A stretch of 64,000 nucleotides of DNA from Aquibium microcysteis (GCF_014495845.1 NZ_CP061080.1:2097001-2161000), one strand, 5' to 3'. Positions 14,900-24,499 are shown, numbered from the stretch's first letter. Numbers and translations are program-made. The notes: generated by a model not told the origin, from the sequence alone.

Positions 14900-15295
14900 T
14901 CAGGCTTTCGCGATGTCCGTCCGCTCGAAATCGCTGCCCTTGAACAGAACGGGAAGGCCGGTGCGCCGGGCTGCCGCGTAAGACAGGCAATCGCCAAAAT
15001 TCAGCCTGGCCGGATGCGTGGTCCCACGTCCGAATCGCGCGAAGGCATCGACGGCGATCTCGTAGCTGTCGCGGTCGAGCGGGATCATCTCGATACCGGC
15101 CTCGCGCAGGAACCGCGTCACGAGTTCGCTCGCCCGCCGATAGTCTTTGATGACGCGTCCGACCGCGAGTGCTGCCTCGAACGCATTGACGACCGACGTC
15201 TTTCGAACGACAGCAGTCGCGATCCGCTGAAGGAAGAAGTCCTTTTCCGGCTCCTGCAGCAGAATGGCGACGAGGGCCGAGGTTTCAACGAACAT
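14900..15295 (-). CDS. vapC: PIN-domain ribonuclease toxin VapC
   Basis: A 131-residue PIN toxin with all four acidic positions visible: MFVETSALVAILL (Glu4 in place of the usual Asp), VVNAFEAALAVGR, and the C-terminal LNFGDCLSYAAARRTGLPVL with Asp, then FKGSDFERTDI with Asp. The N-terminal ETSA variant is common in the Rv0624-like VapC group. Its ATG at 15295 overlaps the TGA of the antitoxin (TGATG). Expected action is RNA cleavage when VapB is degraded. It appears intact, unlike the PIN gene at 10808. Confidence 0.88.
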   Translation of the reverse strand: MFVETSALVAILLQEPEKDFFLQRIATAVVRKTSVVNAFEAALAVGRVIKDYRRASELVTRFLREAGIEMIPLDRDSYEIAVDAFARFGRGTTHPARLNFGDCLSYAAARRTGLPVLFKGSDFERTDIAKA

Positions 15296-15540
15296 CAGTC
15301 GTCTTGGCCCCACATCTCGTCCATGAAAGCCTTTTCGTCGAACGGCTCCTTCGATCGCCGCGCCCGGATTTCGGCGAGGATGGGCTCGATCCTGGCGGCG
15401 ATATTGCTCGCCGCGGGAGCGGTAGCCGCCTCCGCCTCGGCGATCGCAGCGCGGATGGCCGCCGTCACGTCGAGGCCGCGGCGGGCTGCGAATTCGCGCA
15501 CCACCCGCGCGGTCTCCTCGTCCTGGATGTGGATACCCAT
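15295..15540 (-). CDS. vapB: VapB-family antitoxin
   Basis: An 81-residue antitoxin of the type that pairs with Rv0624-like VapC. MGIHIQDEETARVVREFAAR at the N-terminus and GLDVTAAIRAAIAEA match the ribbon-helix-helix-like start of these proteins; the acidic C-terminus (KEPFDEKAFMDEMWGQDD) is the toxin-wrapping tail. The ATG at 15540 is chosen because the conserved domain begins there; an upstream frame adds 11 unlikely residues. It is translationally coupled to vapC. Confidence 0.88.
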   Translation of the reverse strand: MGIHIQDEETARVVREFAARRGLDVTAAIRAAIAEAEAATAPAASNIAARIEPILAEIRARRSKEPFDEKAFMDEMWGQDD

Positions 15541-15686
15541 CACCTCACCTCGCGCAAGCCCGGACGGACACATGGTAGCGCAAGCGGGGCGAAGGGTACA
15601 CAGTGCGGTCTGGCGGGGGGCGGCACGGACGAGGGGTTAACGGCGGCCTCAAGATTCGCTCAACTCTTTCGCGCTAATCAAGAGCC

Positions 15687-16283
15687 ATGTTCGCGTCGCG
15701 TGTGAGTAAAGTCGTCCTCGTCGGCATCCCCCTGGCGCTCGGCCTCTCGTCCTGCGCGTCTCCGCCTCGGCAGATCAACGACGTCTGCGCCGTCTTCGAC
15801 CAGAACGATGGCTGGCTGACGAACTGGGAGCGCGAGGCGCGCGCCGCCGAGCGCAGACACGGCATTCCGGTCGCCATCCTGATGGCCACGGTGCGCAAGG
15901 AGTCCGGCTTCCGGCAGAACGCGCGGCCGCCGCGCACCAAGCTCCTCGGAATCATCCCCTGGAAGCACCAGTCTACCGCCTATGGCTACTCGCAGGCGCT
16001 CGACGGAACCTGGGCGCAGTACAAGGCGGAGACAGGCAATTTCGCCGCCCGGCGGACGAGTTTCGGCGACGCCGTCGACTTCGTCGGCTGGTTCCATGCC
16101 AGATCCGCCGACACGCTCGGCATTGCCCGCAACGACGCCTACAATCTCTATCTCGCCTATTATTCGGGCTGGGGCGGCTACCGCAGCGGTTCGTGGCGCG
16201 GCAATGCCGCCATCCAGCGCTACGCGCGCGAGACCGATGCCATGGCCCGCGGCTATGAGGCGCAGCTTCAGCGGTGCCGGTGA
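15687..16283 (+). CDS. Lysozyme-like transglycosylase lipoprotein
   Basis: A 198-residue protein with a lipoprotein signal (VLVGIPLALGLSSC, lipobox LSSC with Cys23) and a lysozyme-like SLT fold. Family signs are HGIPVAILMATVRKESGFRQ with the presumed catalytic Glu near residue 73, STAYGYSQALDGTWAQYKAE near 99-118 and YLAYYSGWGGYRSGSW near 156-171. It should be anchored in the envelope and act on peptidoglycan glycan strands. It opens a group of plus-strand envelope genes, followed by a small secreted protein and an L,D-transpeptidase. Confidence 0.85.
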   Translation: MFASRVSKVVLVGIPLALGLSSCASPPRQINDVCAVFDQNDGWLTNWEREARAAERRHGIPVAILMATVRKESGFRQNARPPRTKLLGIIPWKHQSTAYGYSQALDGTWAQYKAETGNFAARRTSFGDAVDFVGWFHARSADTLGIARNDAYNLYLAYYSGWGGYRSGSWRGNAAIQRYARETDAMARGYEAQLQRCR

Positions 16284-16341
16284 CCCGGTTCAGACACTGG
16301 ACCGACGTCAAATCACCGCATTTGGATGGTCTGGCGGAACC

Positions 16342-16668
16342 ATGTTGTTTCGCTGTCTCGCCGTCTTCCTCGCGCTCGTCCTGATGCCGACCAGCCTTCT
16401 GGCCGGACCGCGGGCGCCGTTCCATCCGGCCGCCGGGCAGCCGGTCGCGACCGCGCCGGGACCGGCTGCCGCGACGGCCGCGGCGGGCGTGAGCAAGCGC
16501 TGCATGAGGGGCGCGCTTCCGTGGCTCTCCTGCAGCGCCGACATCGGCCTGCCGGTGACCATCGTTCTTGCGACAGCCGCCGGCGCCGCTGACGGCTTCG
16601 AACCCTTCTCCCCCGCGAAGGCCGGCATATCGCCCGGCTGCCTGCTCGGACCGCCCCGATCCTGCTGA
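16342..16668 (+). CDS. Small secreted hypothetical protein
   Basis: A 108-residue frame starting at ATG 16342, 59 bp after the transglycosylase. It has a convincing signal peptide (MLFRCLAVFLALVLMPTSLLAG, cleavage near residue 22) and a short mature part rich in Ala and Pro. Four Cys (KRCMRGALPWLSCSADIG, PGCLLGPPRSC) could pair in the periplasm. I know no family for it. A frame on the opposite strand (16308-16673) is open too but lacks a signal or fold cue, so the plus-strand reading is preferred. Confidence 0.5.
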   Translation: MLFRCLAVFLALVLMPTSLLAGPRAPFHPAAGQPVATAPGPAAATAAAGVSKRCMRGALPWLSCSADIGLPVTIVLATAAGAADGFEPFSPAKAGISPGCLLGPPRSC

Positions 16669-16708
16669 TCCACCCCGACCCGCAGATCAGCAATTCAAGG
16701 AATTCCCC

Positions 16709-17395
16709 ATGTTTACCCGACGCGCTTTCCTCGGCGCGGCCTCCGCCGCTTTCGTTTCCGGCTGCACCAGCATCGGCGGGCGTGCCGGCCCCGCCGCCCC
16801 GCCACCATCCCCCCCGCCGGAAATGCCGTTCTTCTACGGTCCGATCCTCGACGAGCCCTTCCCCATCCCGGCCGTCCCCCGGGGCGTGGTGCCGCCGCAA
16901 TACTGGCGCCAGCAGGTCGAAAATCCCTTCCCCGAGCATGCGCCGGGGACCATCGTCGTCGATCCCAACGCCTTCTACCTCCACCTCGTTCAGGCCGACG
17001 GAACCGCCATGCGCTATGGCATCGGCGTCGGCCGGCAGGGCTTCTCCTGGTCCGGCGACGCCGTCGTCCAGTACAAGCGCCGCTGGCCGCGCTGGAGGGC
17101 GCCCGACGAGATGGTGGCGCGGCAGCCGGAGCTCGCGCCCTATTCGGTCGCGGCGGGCGGCATGGATCCCGGCCTGAACAACCCGCTCGGTGCCCGCGCG
17201 CTCTATCTCTTCCAGAACGGCGAGGACACGATCTACCGCATCCATGGCAATCCGGAGGCCCACTCCATCGGCCAGGCCGTATCCTCCGGCTGCATCCGGC
17301 TCCTCAACCACGACATCATCGACCTGCACGACCGTGTCCGAGACGGTTCGAAAGTCGTGGTACGGCCGTCCTCGATGCCGGCGACACTGGCCTGA
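16709..17395 (+). CDS. L,D-transpeptidase (YkuD domain)
   Basis: A 228-residue exported enzyme that makes 3-3 peptidoglycan cross-links or attaches proteins to peptidoglycan. The N-terminus MFTRRAFLGAASAAFVSGC has a twin-arginine-like RRAFLG plus a lipobox-like SGC, so export as a lipoprotein is likely. A Pro-rich linker (residues 28-40) follows. The YkuD catalytic motif is complete: IHGNPEAHSIGQAVSSGCIR near residues 179-198, with the nucleophile Cys and the His. Rhizobiales rely heavily on L,D-cross-links and carry many paralogues, so a specific symbol is not given. Confidence 0.9.
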   Translation: MFTRRAFLGAASAAFVSGCTSIGGRAGPAAPPPSPPPEMPFFYGPILDEPFPIPAVPRGVVPPQYWRQQVENPFPEHAPGTIVVDPNAFYLHLVQADGTAMRYGIGVGRQGFSWSGDAVVQYKRRWPRWRAPDEMVARQPELAPYSVAAGGMDPGLNNPLGARALYLFQNGEDTIYRIHGNPEAHSIGQAVSSGCIRLLNHDIIDLHDRVRDGSKVVVRPSSMPATLA

Positions 17396-17701
17396 GAGAC
17401 GCGCGGCGCGGGCGTTGCATCTCGAGATGAGGACAGACTGCACAGCCACGCGACCTCCCATCGGCGTCATTCCGGGGCCGCGCAGCGGAACCCGGAATGA
17501 CGTGGCGCGCGAGGTGGCAACACCGTGACGCAGGCCGAGGCCCGCGGGGCAAGGGCAGTGCGAAGCGAGCGGTCAGGGCGCGTCGTCCGCCCGGCCCGCG
17601 GACAAGCAAGTGTGATCGGCCCGGAGCATCGCGGCAGTTTTCACCGAAGGGACGCTCGTCTACGGTTCCCTCGGGTCATTCAGGCCCCGGGAGATCACAG
17701 C
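17396..17701. other. Gene-free region with a 12-bp-arm palindrome
   Basis: These 306 bp hold a clear hairpin, CGTCATTCCGGG at 17465-17476 and its exact complement at 17491-17502 with a 14-nt loop. It lies 70 bp after the L,D-transpeptidase stop. No run of T follows, so it is not a classical terminator. The rest holds nothing I recognise. Confidence 0.6.
17465..17502. repeat. GTCATTCCGGG-type palindrome
   Basis: Perfect 12-bp inverted arms with a 14-bp loop. The word GTCATTCCG also begins the 184-bp tandem repeat at 40.4 kb and a related sequence near 11230-11260. It therefore looks like a genome-wide intergenic repeat rather than a gene-specific signal. Confidence 0.65.
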
Positions 17702-17860
17702 ATGCGCCTCGTGAAGAGCCTTCTTCTCGCCGCCGCCGTCGCGGCCTCCGCCCTCCCCTCCGTCGCCTCGGCGACCGGCTGCACCGGTGCCGACTGCACG
17801 CAGTCGGATCAGTCGAGTGGCGGCTGCCACGGATCGAAGAGCGATCCCGTCAGTTCCTGA
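17702..17860 (+). CDS. Small Cys-containing exported peptide
   Basis: A 52-residue frame starting at ATG 17702. A signal peptide (MRLVKSLLLAAAVAASALPS, cleavage near ASA at 23-25) leaves a ~27-residue mature peptide, TGCTGADCTQSDQSSGGCHG and a short tail, with three Cys and many Ser/Gly/Gln. The upstream region has GGGAGATCACAGC before the ATG, a possible ribosome site. I do not recognise a family. It could be a short periplasmic peptide or, less likely, a chance open frame; the clean signal sequence favours a gene. Confidence 0.5.
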   Translation: MRLVKSLLLAAAVAASALPSVASATGCTGADCTQSDQSSGGCHGSKSDPVSS

Positions 17861-18173
17861 ACCGCCGCGCATCGGTTGCTCGCACCGCGCGGCCCACTGC
17901 GGCCGGGCGGGGCAAGCGCCCCACAAGGCGGCGCGTTTCCCACGTCGTCAGATGACGGGCGTGCCCTTGCATTTTGCGACGCGGCCTCCCCTACCCCGTC
18001 CATGGCGGCCGTGCACCGTCTGAAGAACCGGTTCCGATCCGCCCGACGTCTCACCGTGCCTGGCCGACGCAGCGTGTTGGGGCGTTCGCGCAGGAAGGTG
18101 TGGATGCCGAGACCGCCTCGGTCGTCGCCGCGATCCGGGTCGTTACCGCCGTCCGGGTCCGCCCCGTCGGGGG
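17861..18173. other. Gene-free region
   Basis: 313 bp between two convergent genes (the small exported peptide and the ABC ATPase). I see no gene, convincing terminator or family repeat in it. Confidence 0.5.
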
Positions 18174-20294
18174 TCAGGCCCCGGGTTCGGGTTTGGCGAA
18201 CGAGATCACGGGCTCCATCGTGGCGAGTTCCGCATCGTCGAGCCAGCACAGGCTCTGGTGGCCATTCCCGAGGTTCTTCAGGGGCGGCACCTTCGTCTCG
18301 CAGAGATTGTCCGGCACCCGGCTCTTCCAGCGGCAGCGCGTCTGGAAGGGACAGCCGGTCGGAGGGTTCATCGCCGACGGGATGTCGCCGTCGAGGACGA
18401 TGTGCTTCTTGACCACGCTCGTGTCGGCGATCGGAATCGCCGACAGCAGCGCCTCCGTATAGGGGTGGTAGGGCGGCGCGAAGATCTGGTCGGTCGTCCC
18501 CTGCTCGACGATGTAGCCGAGATACATGACGACGACCCGGTCGGCGAGGTAGCGAACGACCGACAGGTCGTGGCTGATGAACAGCATGGTCGTCTTGTTC
18601 TGCCGCTGCACGTCCATCAGAAGCTCGGTCACAGCCGCCTGCACCGAGACGTCGAGCGCCGACACCGGCTCGTCGGCCACGACGACACGGGCATTGCCGG
18701 CAAAGGCGCGCGCCACGCCGATGCGCTGCTTCTGGCCGCCCGACAGCTGGCGCGGCATGCGGGTGGCGAAAGCGCGCGGCAGCTTCACGAGGTCGAGCAG
18801 TTCCAGCATCCGCTTCTCGCGATCGGCCTGCGTCTTGCCGACGCCGAACTTCTCCAGCGTGCGGACGATCTGCGAGCCGACCGAATGGCTGGGGTTCAGC
18901 GTGTCGAACGGGTTCTGGAACACCATCTGGATCGACGAAATGGTGTCGACGTCGCGATCCTCGATCGGCGTGTCCTGGATCTCGGAATTGCCCAGCATCA
19001 CCTTGCCGGAGGACGCGGTCTCCAGACCGAGCAGAACCTTGGCCAGCGTCGACTTGCCGCAGCCCGATTCGCCGACGATCGCCACCGTCTCGGACTCGCG
19101 CGCCTCGAAGCTGATCGATTCGTTGGCCTTGACCGTGCGGGCCTCGGCGCCGCCGAAGATCTCGTTGGCCGCGACGCGGTAGTATTTCCGCAGGTCCTCG
19201 ATCCTGAGCACCGTCGCGCCCGGCTTCACCGGCTCGTTGCGCCGGATGCCCGCCGGCAGCGCGGTCCAGTCGACGTCCTCGAACCGGACGCAGCGCGACA
19301 GGTGGTCCGGATGCCCCTTCACCGGATACATGGGAATCTCGCGGGCGTCGCACAGGCCCTGCACGAAGTGCTGGCAGCGCGGACCGAAATTGCAGCCGCG
19401 CGGCCGCTCGTGCGGCAGCGGCAGCTGGCCGGGAATGGCGATCAGCGGCCGCGCGTTCTTGTCGGCGCCGGGCAGCGGGATCGAGCGGAACAGCCCCTGC
19501 GTGTAGGGATGGCGCATGCGGTCGAAGACGTCGCCGACCGTGCCCTCCTCCACCGCCTCGCCCGAATACATGACCGTGATGCGGTCGCAGGTCTCCAGGA
19601 TGAGGCCGAGATTGTGCGAGATGAACAGCATCGACGTGCCGAACCTCTTGCCGAGGTCGCGCACCAGTTCGACGATGCCGGCCTCCACCGTCACGTCGAG
19701 CGCCGTCGTCGGCTCGTCGAGCAAAAGCAGCGCCGGCTTCGACAGGAGCGCCATGGCGATGACCACGCGCTGCTGCTGGCCGCCGGACAGCTGGTGCGGG
19801 TAGGAGCCCATCATGCGTTCGGGATCGGGCAGCCGCACCGCCGCCAGCATTTCCAGCGCGCGCTTGTAGGCCTCCGCCTTCGACGCCTTCTCGTGCAGGA
19901 TCGGCACTTCCATCAGTTGCCGTCCGACCTTCATGGCCGGGTTCAGGCTTGCCATCGGCTCCTGGTAGATCATCGCGATCTTGTTGCCGCGGATGTCGCG
20001 CAGCTCCTTGTCGCTCATCTCGCCCATGTCGCGGCCCATGAACTTGATGCGGCCGCCGACGATGCGGCCGCGATTGCCCATGTCGCGCATGATGCCGAGG
20101 GCGACGGTGGACTTGCCGCAGCCCGATTCGCCGACGAGGCCCATGGCTTCGCCCGGCATGACCCTGCAGGAGAAGTCCATCACGGCGGGGATCTCGCCGG
20201 CGCGGGTGAAGAAGGAGATCGAGAGGTTCTCGATCTCGAGGATCGGCTGGGTGTCGGCGGCGGGCCGGGCGGTGGCGGAAAGCGCGGACATCAT
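18174..20294 (-). CDS. Peptide-type ABC transporter, fused dual ATPase (DppD-DppF-like)
   Basis: A 706-residue fusion of the two ATPases that are usually separate in oligopeptide importers. Half 1 (about 15-280) has Walker A VGESGCGKST near 53-62, LSGGQQQR and LLLDEPTTALDV, followed by an oligopeptide-transporter C-terminal zinc-ribbon-like segment (CNFGPRCQHFVQGLCDAREI). Half 2 (about 355-640) repeats VGESGCGKST near 410, LSGGQKQR and VVADEPVSALDV, again with CPFQTRCRWKSRVPDNLC near the end. Both sites look active. It is last in the minus-strand operon binding protein, permease, permease, ATPases. Fusions of this kind are common in the family. Confidence 0.93.
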   Translation of the reverse strand: MMSALSATARPAADTQPILEIENLSISFFTRAGEIPAVMDFSCRVMPGEAMGLVGESGCGKSTVALGIMRDMGNRGRIVGGRIKFMGRDMGEMSDKELRDIRGNKIAMIYQEPMASLNPAMKVGRQLMEVPILHEKASKAEAYKRALEMLAAVRLPDPERMMGSYPHQLSGGQQQRVVIAMALLSKPALLLLDEPTTALDVTVEAGIVELVRDLGKRFGTSMLFISHNLGLILETCDRITVMYSGEAVEEGTVGDVFDRMRHPYTQGLFRSIPLPGADKNARPLIAIPGQLPLPHERPRGCNFGPRCQHFVQGLCDAREIPMYPVKGHPDHLSRCVRFEDVDWTALPAGIRRNEPVKPGATVLRIEDLRKYYRVAANEIFGGAEARTVKANESISFEARESETVAIVGESGCGKSTLAKVLLGLETASSGKVMLGNSEIQDTPIEDRDVDTISSIQMVFQNPFDTLNPSHSVGSQIVRTLEKFGVGKTQADREKRMLELLDLVKLPRAFATRMPRQLSGGQKQRIGVARAFAGNARVVVADEPVSALDVSVQAAVTELLMDVQRQNKTTMLFISHDLSVVRYLADRVVVMYLGYIVEQGTTDQIFAPPYHPYTEALLSAIPIADTSVVKKHIVLDGDIPSAMNPPTGCPFQTRCRWKSRVPDNLCETKVPPLKNLGNGHQSLCWLDDAELATMEPVISFAKPEPGA

Positions 20295-20301
20295 GGCCTC
20301 C

Positions 20302-21456
20302 TCAATCCTTCAGCGACTGTTCGCGCAGCGCGTCGGCGAGCAGGTTCAGCCCAAGCACGAAGGACATCAGCGCGATCACCGGCGGGAGCGCGGGATGGAT
20401 GAAGGCGCGCAGCAGCCGGCTCGAATCCTTGATGGCCGTACCCCAGTCCGGGCTTTCGGGCGCGAGCCCCAGCCCGAAATAGCCGAGCGTGCCGAGGAGG
20501 ATCGTCGTGTAGCCGATCCTGAGGCAGGCATCGACGATCAGCGGCCCGCGGGCATTGGGCAGGATCTCCCAAAGCATGATGTACCAGGGCGTCTCGCCGC
20601 GCGTCTGCGCGGCGGCGACGTAGTCCCGCGTCTTGATGTCCATCACGAGGCCGCGCACGATGCGGAAGACACCGGGCGACGAGGCGAAGACCACCGCCAC
20701 GAAGATGTTGAGCTCGTTCGGCCGGATCGAGATGATGCCGAGCGGATCGGCGTCGAACACCAGCCCGAAATAGATCCACAGCCCGAGCACCAGCGTCACC
20801 GCGAGCTGCGGATAGAGCCGGTCGGACCGGTTCTTGAAGCGCGTGTAGAACAGGACGCAGAAGAACACGATCGGGAACAGGAAGAAGACGCCGGCCATGG
20901 CATAGGGGATCGGCGTGTCCATGATGCCCGGCGTCACCAGGAGGTAGAACAGCAGGATCACCGGGAAGGCGAGCACCAGATTGGCGAGGAAGGACAGGAC
21001 CGAATCGATCCGCCCGCCGAAATAGCCGGCCGGCAGGCCGAGCGTGATGCCCACCATGAGCGCGAAGGCGGTGGCCGCCGGCGCGATGATCAGCACGATG
21101 CGGCTGCCGTAAACCATGCGCGAGAAGATGTCGCGCGCAAGCTTGTCGCCGCCGAACAGGTACACGCCGCCGTCCGGCGTCAGCGCGCCGGGCAGCGCGT
21201 CCTTCATGACCACGTTCTGGGCCAGCGGGTCGAAGGGCGCGATGGTGCCCGAGAAGATGGCGGTGAACAGCCAGAACAGGCAGATGACGACGCCGGCGAT
21301 GCCGACATTGGTGTCGAAGAGCTGGCCGTAGAGGCCGAGCCGCTTCTTGTAGGTGATGCTGAGCACCAGCACGAGGGCGAGGGCCAGCCAGACCGGCCAG
21401 AAGCGATGGAGGACGCCGAGGACGATCTGGAAGGCGCCGACATATTCGAGCTGCAT
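20302..21456 (-). CDS. Peptide-type ABC transporter permease (DppC-like)
   Basis: A 384-residue permease of the DppC/OppC group, longer than the usual ~300 because of an extra N-terminal membrane segment (FWPVWLALALVLVLS near residues 19-33) and a long insert between segments. Typical landmarks are the periplasmic PFDPLAQN and GGDKLARDIFSRMVYGSRIV, and the EAA loop VAAAQTRGETPWYIMLWEIL near 290-310. It ends 7 bp before the fused ATPase and begins 12 bp after DppB, so the three are co-transcribed. Confidence 0.9.
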   Translation of the reverse strand: MQLEYVGAFQIVLGVLHRFWPVWLALALVLVLSITYKKRLGLYGQLFDTNVGIAGVVICLFWLFTAIFSGTIAPFDPLAQNVVMKDALPGALTPDGGVYLFGGDKLARDIFSRMVYGSRIVLIIAPAATAFALMVGITLGLPAGYFGGRIDSVLSFLANLVLAFPVILLFYLLVTPGIMDTPIPYAMAGVFFLFPIVFFCVLFYTRFKNRSDRLYPQLAVTLVLGLWIYFGLVFDADPLGIISIRPNELNIFVAVVFASSPGVFRIVRGLVMDIKTRDYVAAAQTRGETPWYIMLWEILPNARGPLIVDACLRIGYTTILLGTLGYFGLGLAPESPDWGTAIKDSSRLLRAFIHPALPPVIALMSFVLGLNLLADALREQSLKD

Positions 21457-21468
21457 GCGTGTCGCCCC

Positions 21469-22503
21469 CTACTGAACGCGGATGCGCGGATTGAGATAGG
21501 CGTAGCCGACGTCGGAGATCAGCTGCGTCGACAGGACGACGGCGACGGAGACGAGAGAGCATCCGAGCAGGAGGTCGATGTCGTTGTTGCCGGCGGCTTC
21601 CACGAGCGTGTAGCCGAAGCCCTGGTAGCGGAACATCACCTCGACGATGACAACGCCGGTGAGCAGCCAGGGGAACTGCAGCATGATGACGGTGAAGGGC
21701 GCGATCAGCGCGTTGCGCAGCGCGTGCTTGACCACGACCGCGCCGAAGCTCAGCCCCTTCAGCCGCGCCGTGCGGATATATTGCTGCGTCATCACCTCGA
21801 CCATCGAGGCGCGCGTCATGCGGGCGATGTAGCCGATGCCGTAGATGGCCATGGTCATCACCGGCAGGGTGAAGTTGGAAAAGGTCACGCCCTGCGACGT
21901 CGCCGACGCGGCCGACCCGTTCAGCCAGCCGAGCCAGGAAGCGAAGACGACGGTGAAGATGACGCCGGAGACGTATTCGGGTGTGGCCGTCGTGGTGATC
22001 GAGGCGACCGACAGCGACCGGTCCGTGCGCGAGCCCTCGCGCATCCCCGCGAGAATGCCGATCAGCAGCGAGATCGGCACCATCACCGCCATCACCCAGA
22101 ACATCAGGATGCCGGTCGCGCCGAGCGCCGGGAAGAGCTTTTCCGAGACGGTGGTCTTGAACTTGGTCGAGCAGCCGAAATCGCCCTGGAGGATGCCACC
22201 GTAATAGGGCTCGGCCGGTTCGTTGCAGTAGGAGAAGCGCGGGACGGGCTGCCCCTCGGCGTTGACGTTCGGCTGTTTCTCGACGACCCCGAGCCAGCGG
22301 CCGTAGCGGACGAAGAAATTGTCGCGGTAGCCGTTGCGCTGCAGCCAGCTTTCGATGTGTTGGTCGGACGAGCGCATGTCGAGCTGGCTGATCGACAGCT
22401 TGCGCAGGTTGGGTTCGAGATTGACCATGAAGAAGACGACGAGCGTGAGGCACAGCATCGTCAGCGCCATGGTGCCCAGCCGTCGTACGACGAAAGCAAG
22501 CAT
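21469..22503 (-). CDS. Peptide-type ABC transporter permease (DppB-like)
   Basis: A 344-residue DppB/OppB-type permease. The N-terminal segment FVVRRLGTMALTMLCLTLVV is typical, followed by a longer periplasmic domain (residues ~30-110) and the EAA loop QQYIRTARLKGLSFGAVVVK near 240-260. It forms the translocation pathway with the DppC-like protein downstream. Confidence 0.92.
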   Translation of the reverse strand: MLAFVVRRLGTMALTMLCLTLVVFFMVNLEPNLRKLSISQLDMRSSDQHIESWLQRNGYRDNFFVRYGRWLGVVEKQPNVNAEGQPVPRFSYCNEPAEPYYGGILQGDFGCSTKFKTTVSEKLFPALGATGILMFWVMAVMVPISLLIGILAGMREGSRTDRSLSVASITTTATPEYVSGVIFTVVFASWLGWLNGSAASATSQGVTFSNFTLPVMTMAIYGIGYIARMTRASMVEVMTQQYIRTARLKGLSFGAVVVKHALRNALIAPFTVIMLQFPWLLTGVVIVEVMFRYQGFGYTLVEAAGNNDIDLLLGCSLVSVAVVLSTQLISDVGYAYLNPRIRVQ

Positions 22504-22591
22504 CGGTCCCCCTGCCGCTTCTGGTTGGGGCGTCTAACCCTCCGGATAGGAAGGGAGGGGCCCCAGGCCCCTCCCCGTCGTCATCCCAGGC

Positions 22592-24244
22592 TCACGCCTC
22601 GTCGAGCCAGACCTTGCCGAAGTCGTGCTCGAAGGTCGGGTGCATGAAGTGGTTCTTCACCGACGGCATCGAGCTGTTGTAGAGCTTGCGCCAGTAGGGC
22701 TGGATGAGGATGCCGGAGTCCTGCATGATCTTCTCGATCTTCTCCATCACCACCTTGCGCTTCTCTGCATCGGCGATCGACAGCGCCTCGCCGACGAGCG
22801 CGTCGAACTCGGGATTGGAGAAGGCCGACTCGTTCCAGGCCTCGCCGGAACGATAGGCGATCGCCAGCACCTGGATGCCGAGCGGGCGCATGTTCCAGTT
22901 GGTCATCGAGTAGGGATACTTGGTCCAGTCGTTCCAGAAGGTCGAGCCCGGGAGCACCGTGCGCTTGACCTTGAAGCCCGCCTCGCGCAGCTGCGCCGCG
23001 ATGGCGTCGCCGGTGTTCTTGTGCCAGTCCTCGTCCACGGTGATCAGCTCGTGCTCGAAGTCCATCTGGCCGGCCTCTTCCATCATCGCCTTGGCCTTGG
23101 CGATGTCGCGCTCCACCTTCGGCAGCGCGACGTATTCGGGATGGATCGGGCAGACGTGATGGTTTTCGGCCGGCTCGCCGGCATTGCCGTAGCCGAGCGC
23201 CAGCACCGTGGCGTTGTCGACCGCCAGCTGCATGGCGTTGCGGACCTTCTGGTCGTCGTAGGGCTTGTTGGCCACGTTGGTGCGCGCGACGATGGTGGCG
23301 GCGGTGACCGCCTCGGAGGTCACGGCGCCGACGCCCTCGAGGATCTGCACGTAGTCGGCCGAGGTCTCGAAATTGGTATGCACCTCGCCGGCCTCGAAGG
23401 CCGAGACCATCGCCGAGGGATCGGTGCCGTAGTCGATGAACTCGACGCCGTCGAGCAGCGCCTCGCCGCCCCACCAGGCGCCGTTCTCGCGGCGCTTGTA
23501 GACCACCTTCTGGCCGACGTCGTAGGAGACGAGCTCGAACGGGCCGGTGCCGATCGGGTCCTTGGCGAAGTTGGCGCCGGTCTCGTCGAAGGAGCGGTGC
23601 ACGACGAGCGCCGGATAGTCGGTCAGGCTGGGGATGAGCGCGATGTCGGGCTTGGTCAGGCTGATCTTAACGGTCATGTCGTCGACCTTGGTGACCGCGC
23701 CCTCGCGCAGCTTGCCGGAGGCCTCGTCGACGATGGTGCCGAGACGGCCGGGCATCGAGTTGCCCTCGGCGCTCTTGTCGGCCCAGCGCGTGAAGTTGAA
23801 GACCACGTCGTCGGCGTTGAACGTGTCGCCGTTCGTCCAGGTCACGCCCGGCCGGACGTGGAGAACGTATTCGGTGGCGTCTTCATTGACCTCCCAGCTC
23901 TCGAGCAGGTAGGGCTCGAACGTGTAGTCCTTGGTGTACTTGACCAGCGGCTCGAGCGTCTGGCGCTGCGCGGTCGCGATCTCCGACCAGTCGGCCGTGC
24001 GCGGATCCTTCGGATCCTTGATCCACATCGCGACCTTCAGCACCCCGCCCTTCTTCGGCTCCTGGGCCATCGCGGCCGTCGGCGCCGCGAGGCCGATCAT
24101 GCCGTAGGCCATCGCGGTGGTGGCACCGAAGGCGCTCGCCAGCGCGAGGAACTCGCGGCGATCGACCTTGCCGGCGTTCACCATTTCGGCGAGCGCCTCC
24201 ACGTGACCGGGCACCCGATCGCCGTTGCTCCTGTAAAAGCTCAT
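22592..24244 (-). CDS. Peptide-type ABC transporter substrate-binding protein (SBP family 5)
   Basis: A 550-residue periplasmic binding protein. A long N-region ends in a twin-arginine-like export signal, [20 protein letters not shown] (residues ~29-48), with cleavage expected after PTAAMAQ. The SBP_bac_5 domain follows with [20 protein letters not shown] and [20 protein letters not shown]. It heads the importer operon 22592-18174. The family binds peptides, opines, nickel or other solutes, so peptide is only the default. A divergent creatininase-type gene is not adjacent in operon but shares the strand just upstream, hinting at an amidated or cyclic amide substrate. Confidence 0.9.
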   Translation of the reverse strand: MSFYRSNGDRVPGHVEALAEMVNAGKVDRREFLALASAFGATTAMAYGMIGLAAPTAAMAQEPKKGGVLKVAMWIKDPKDPRTADWSEIATAQRQTLEPLVKYTKDYTFEPYLLESWEVNEDATEYVLHVRPGVTWTNGDTFNADDVVFNFTRWADKSAEGNSMPGRLGTIVDEASGKLREGAVTKVDDMTVKISLTKPDIALIPSLTDYPALVVHRSFDETGANFAKDPIGTGPFELVSYDVGQKVVYKRRENGAWWGGEALLDGVEFIDYGTDPSAMVSAFEAGEVHTNFETSADYVQILEGVGAVTSEAVTAATIVARTNVANKPYDDQKVRNAMQLAVDNATVLALGYGNAGEPAENHHVCPIHPEYVALPKVERDIAKAKAMMEEAGQMDFEHELITVDEDWHKNTGDAIAAQLREAGFKVKRTVLPGSTFWNDWTKYPYSMTNWNMRPLGIQVLAIAYRSGEAWNESAFSNPEFDALVGEALSIADAEKRKVVMEKIEKIMQDSGILIQPYWRKLYNSSMPSVKNHFMHPTFEHDFGKVWLDEA

Positions 24245-24499
24245 TGCCTTCTCCCGTTTCTATGGCTTTTCGCCCGTTAGCATTCCCCATCCGGCCGGGG
24301 ATGTCAAAACAGCCCCGCGCCGGTATCGTTGAGGAATGTGCAACTTTGCGGCCGCGCAAGATGCTGCGATTGCGACAAGATTGATGCCGAATCGACCGCA
24401 GGCGGGACAATCGTGGCACCCCGCCCGATCCGCCGGCGGCATGAACCGGCACCCGCTTCGGCCCTCCGCGACCGGCCAAACGCGGGCATCTGCGGGTTC

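Noticed and set aside
18258..20402. 714-codon plus-strand frame opposite the fused ATPase
   Set aside because: Antisense shadow of a gene with two intact ABC ATPase modules; the translation is His/Arg/Asp-rich and unlike proteins.
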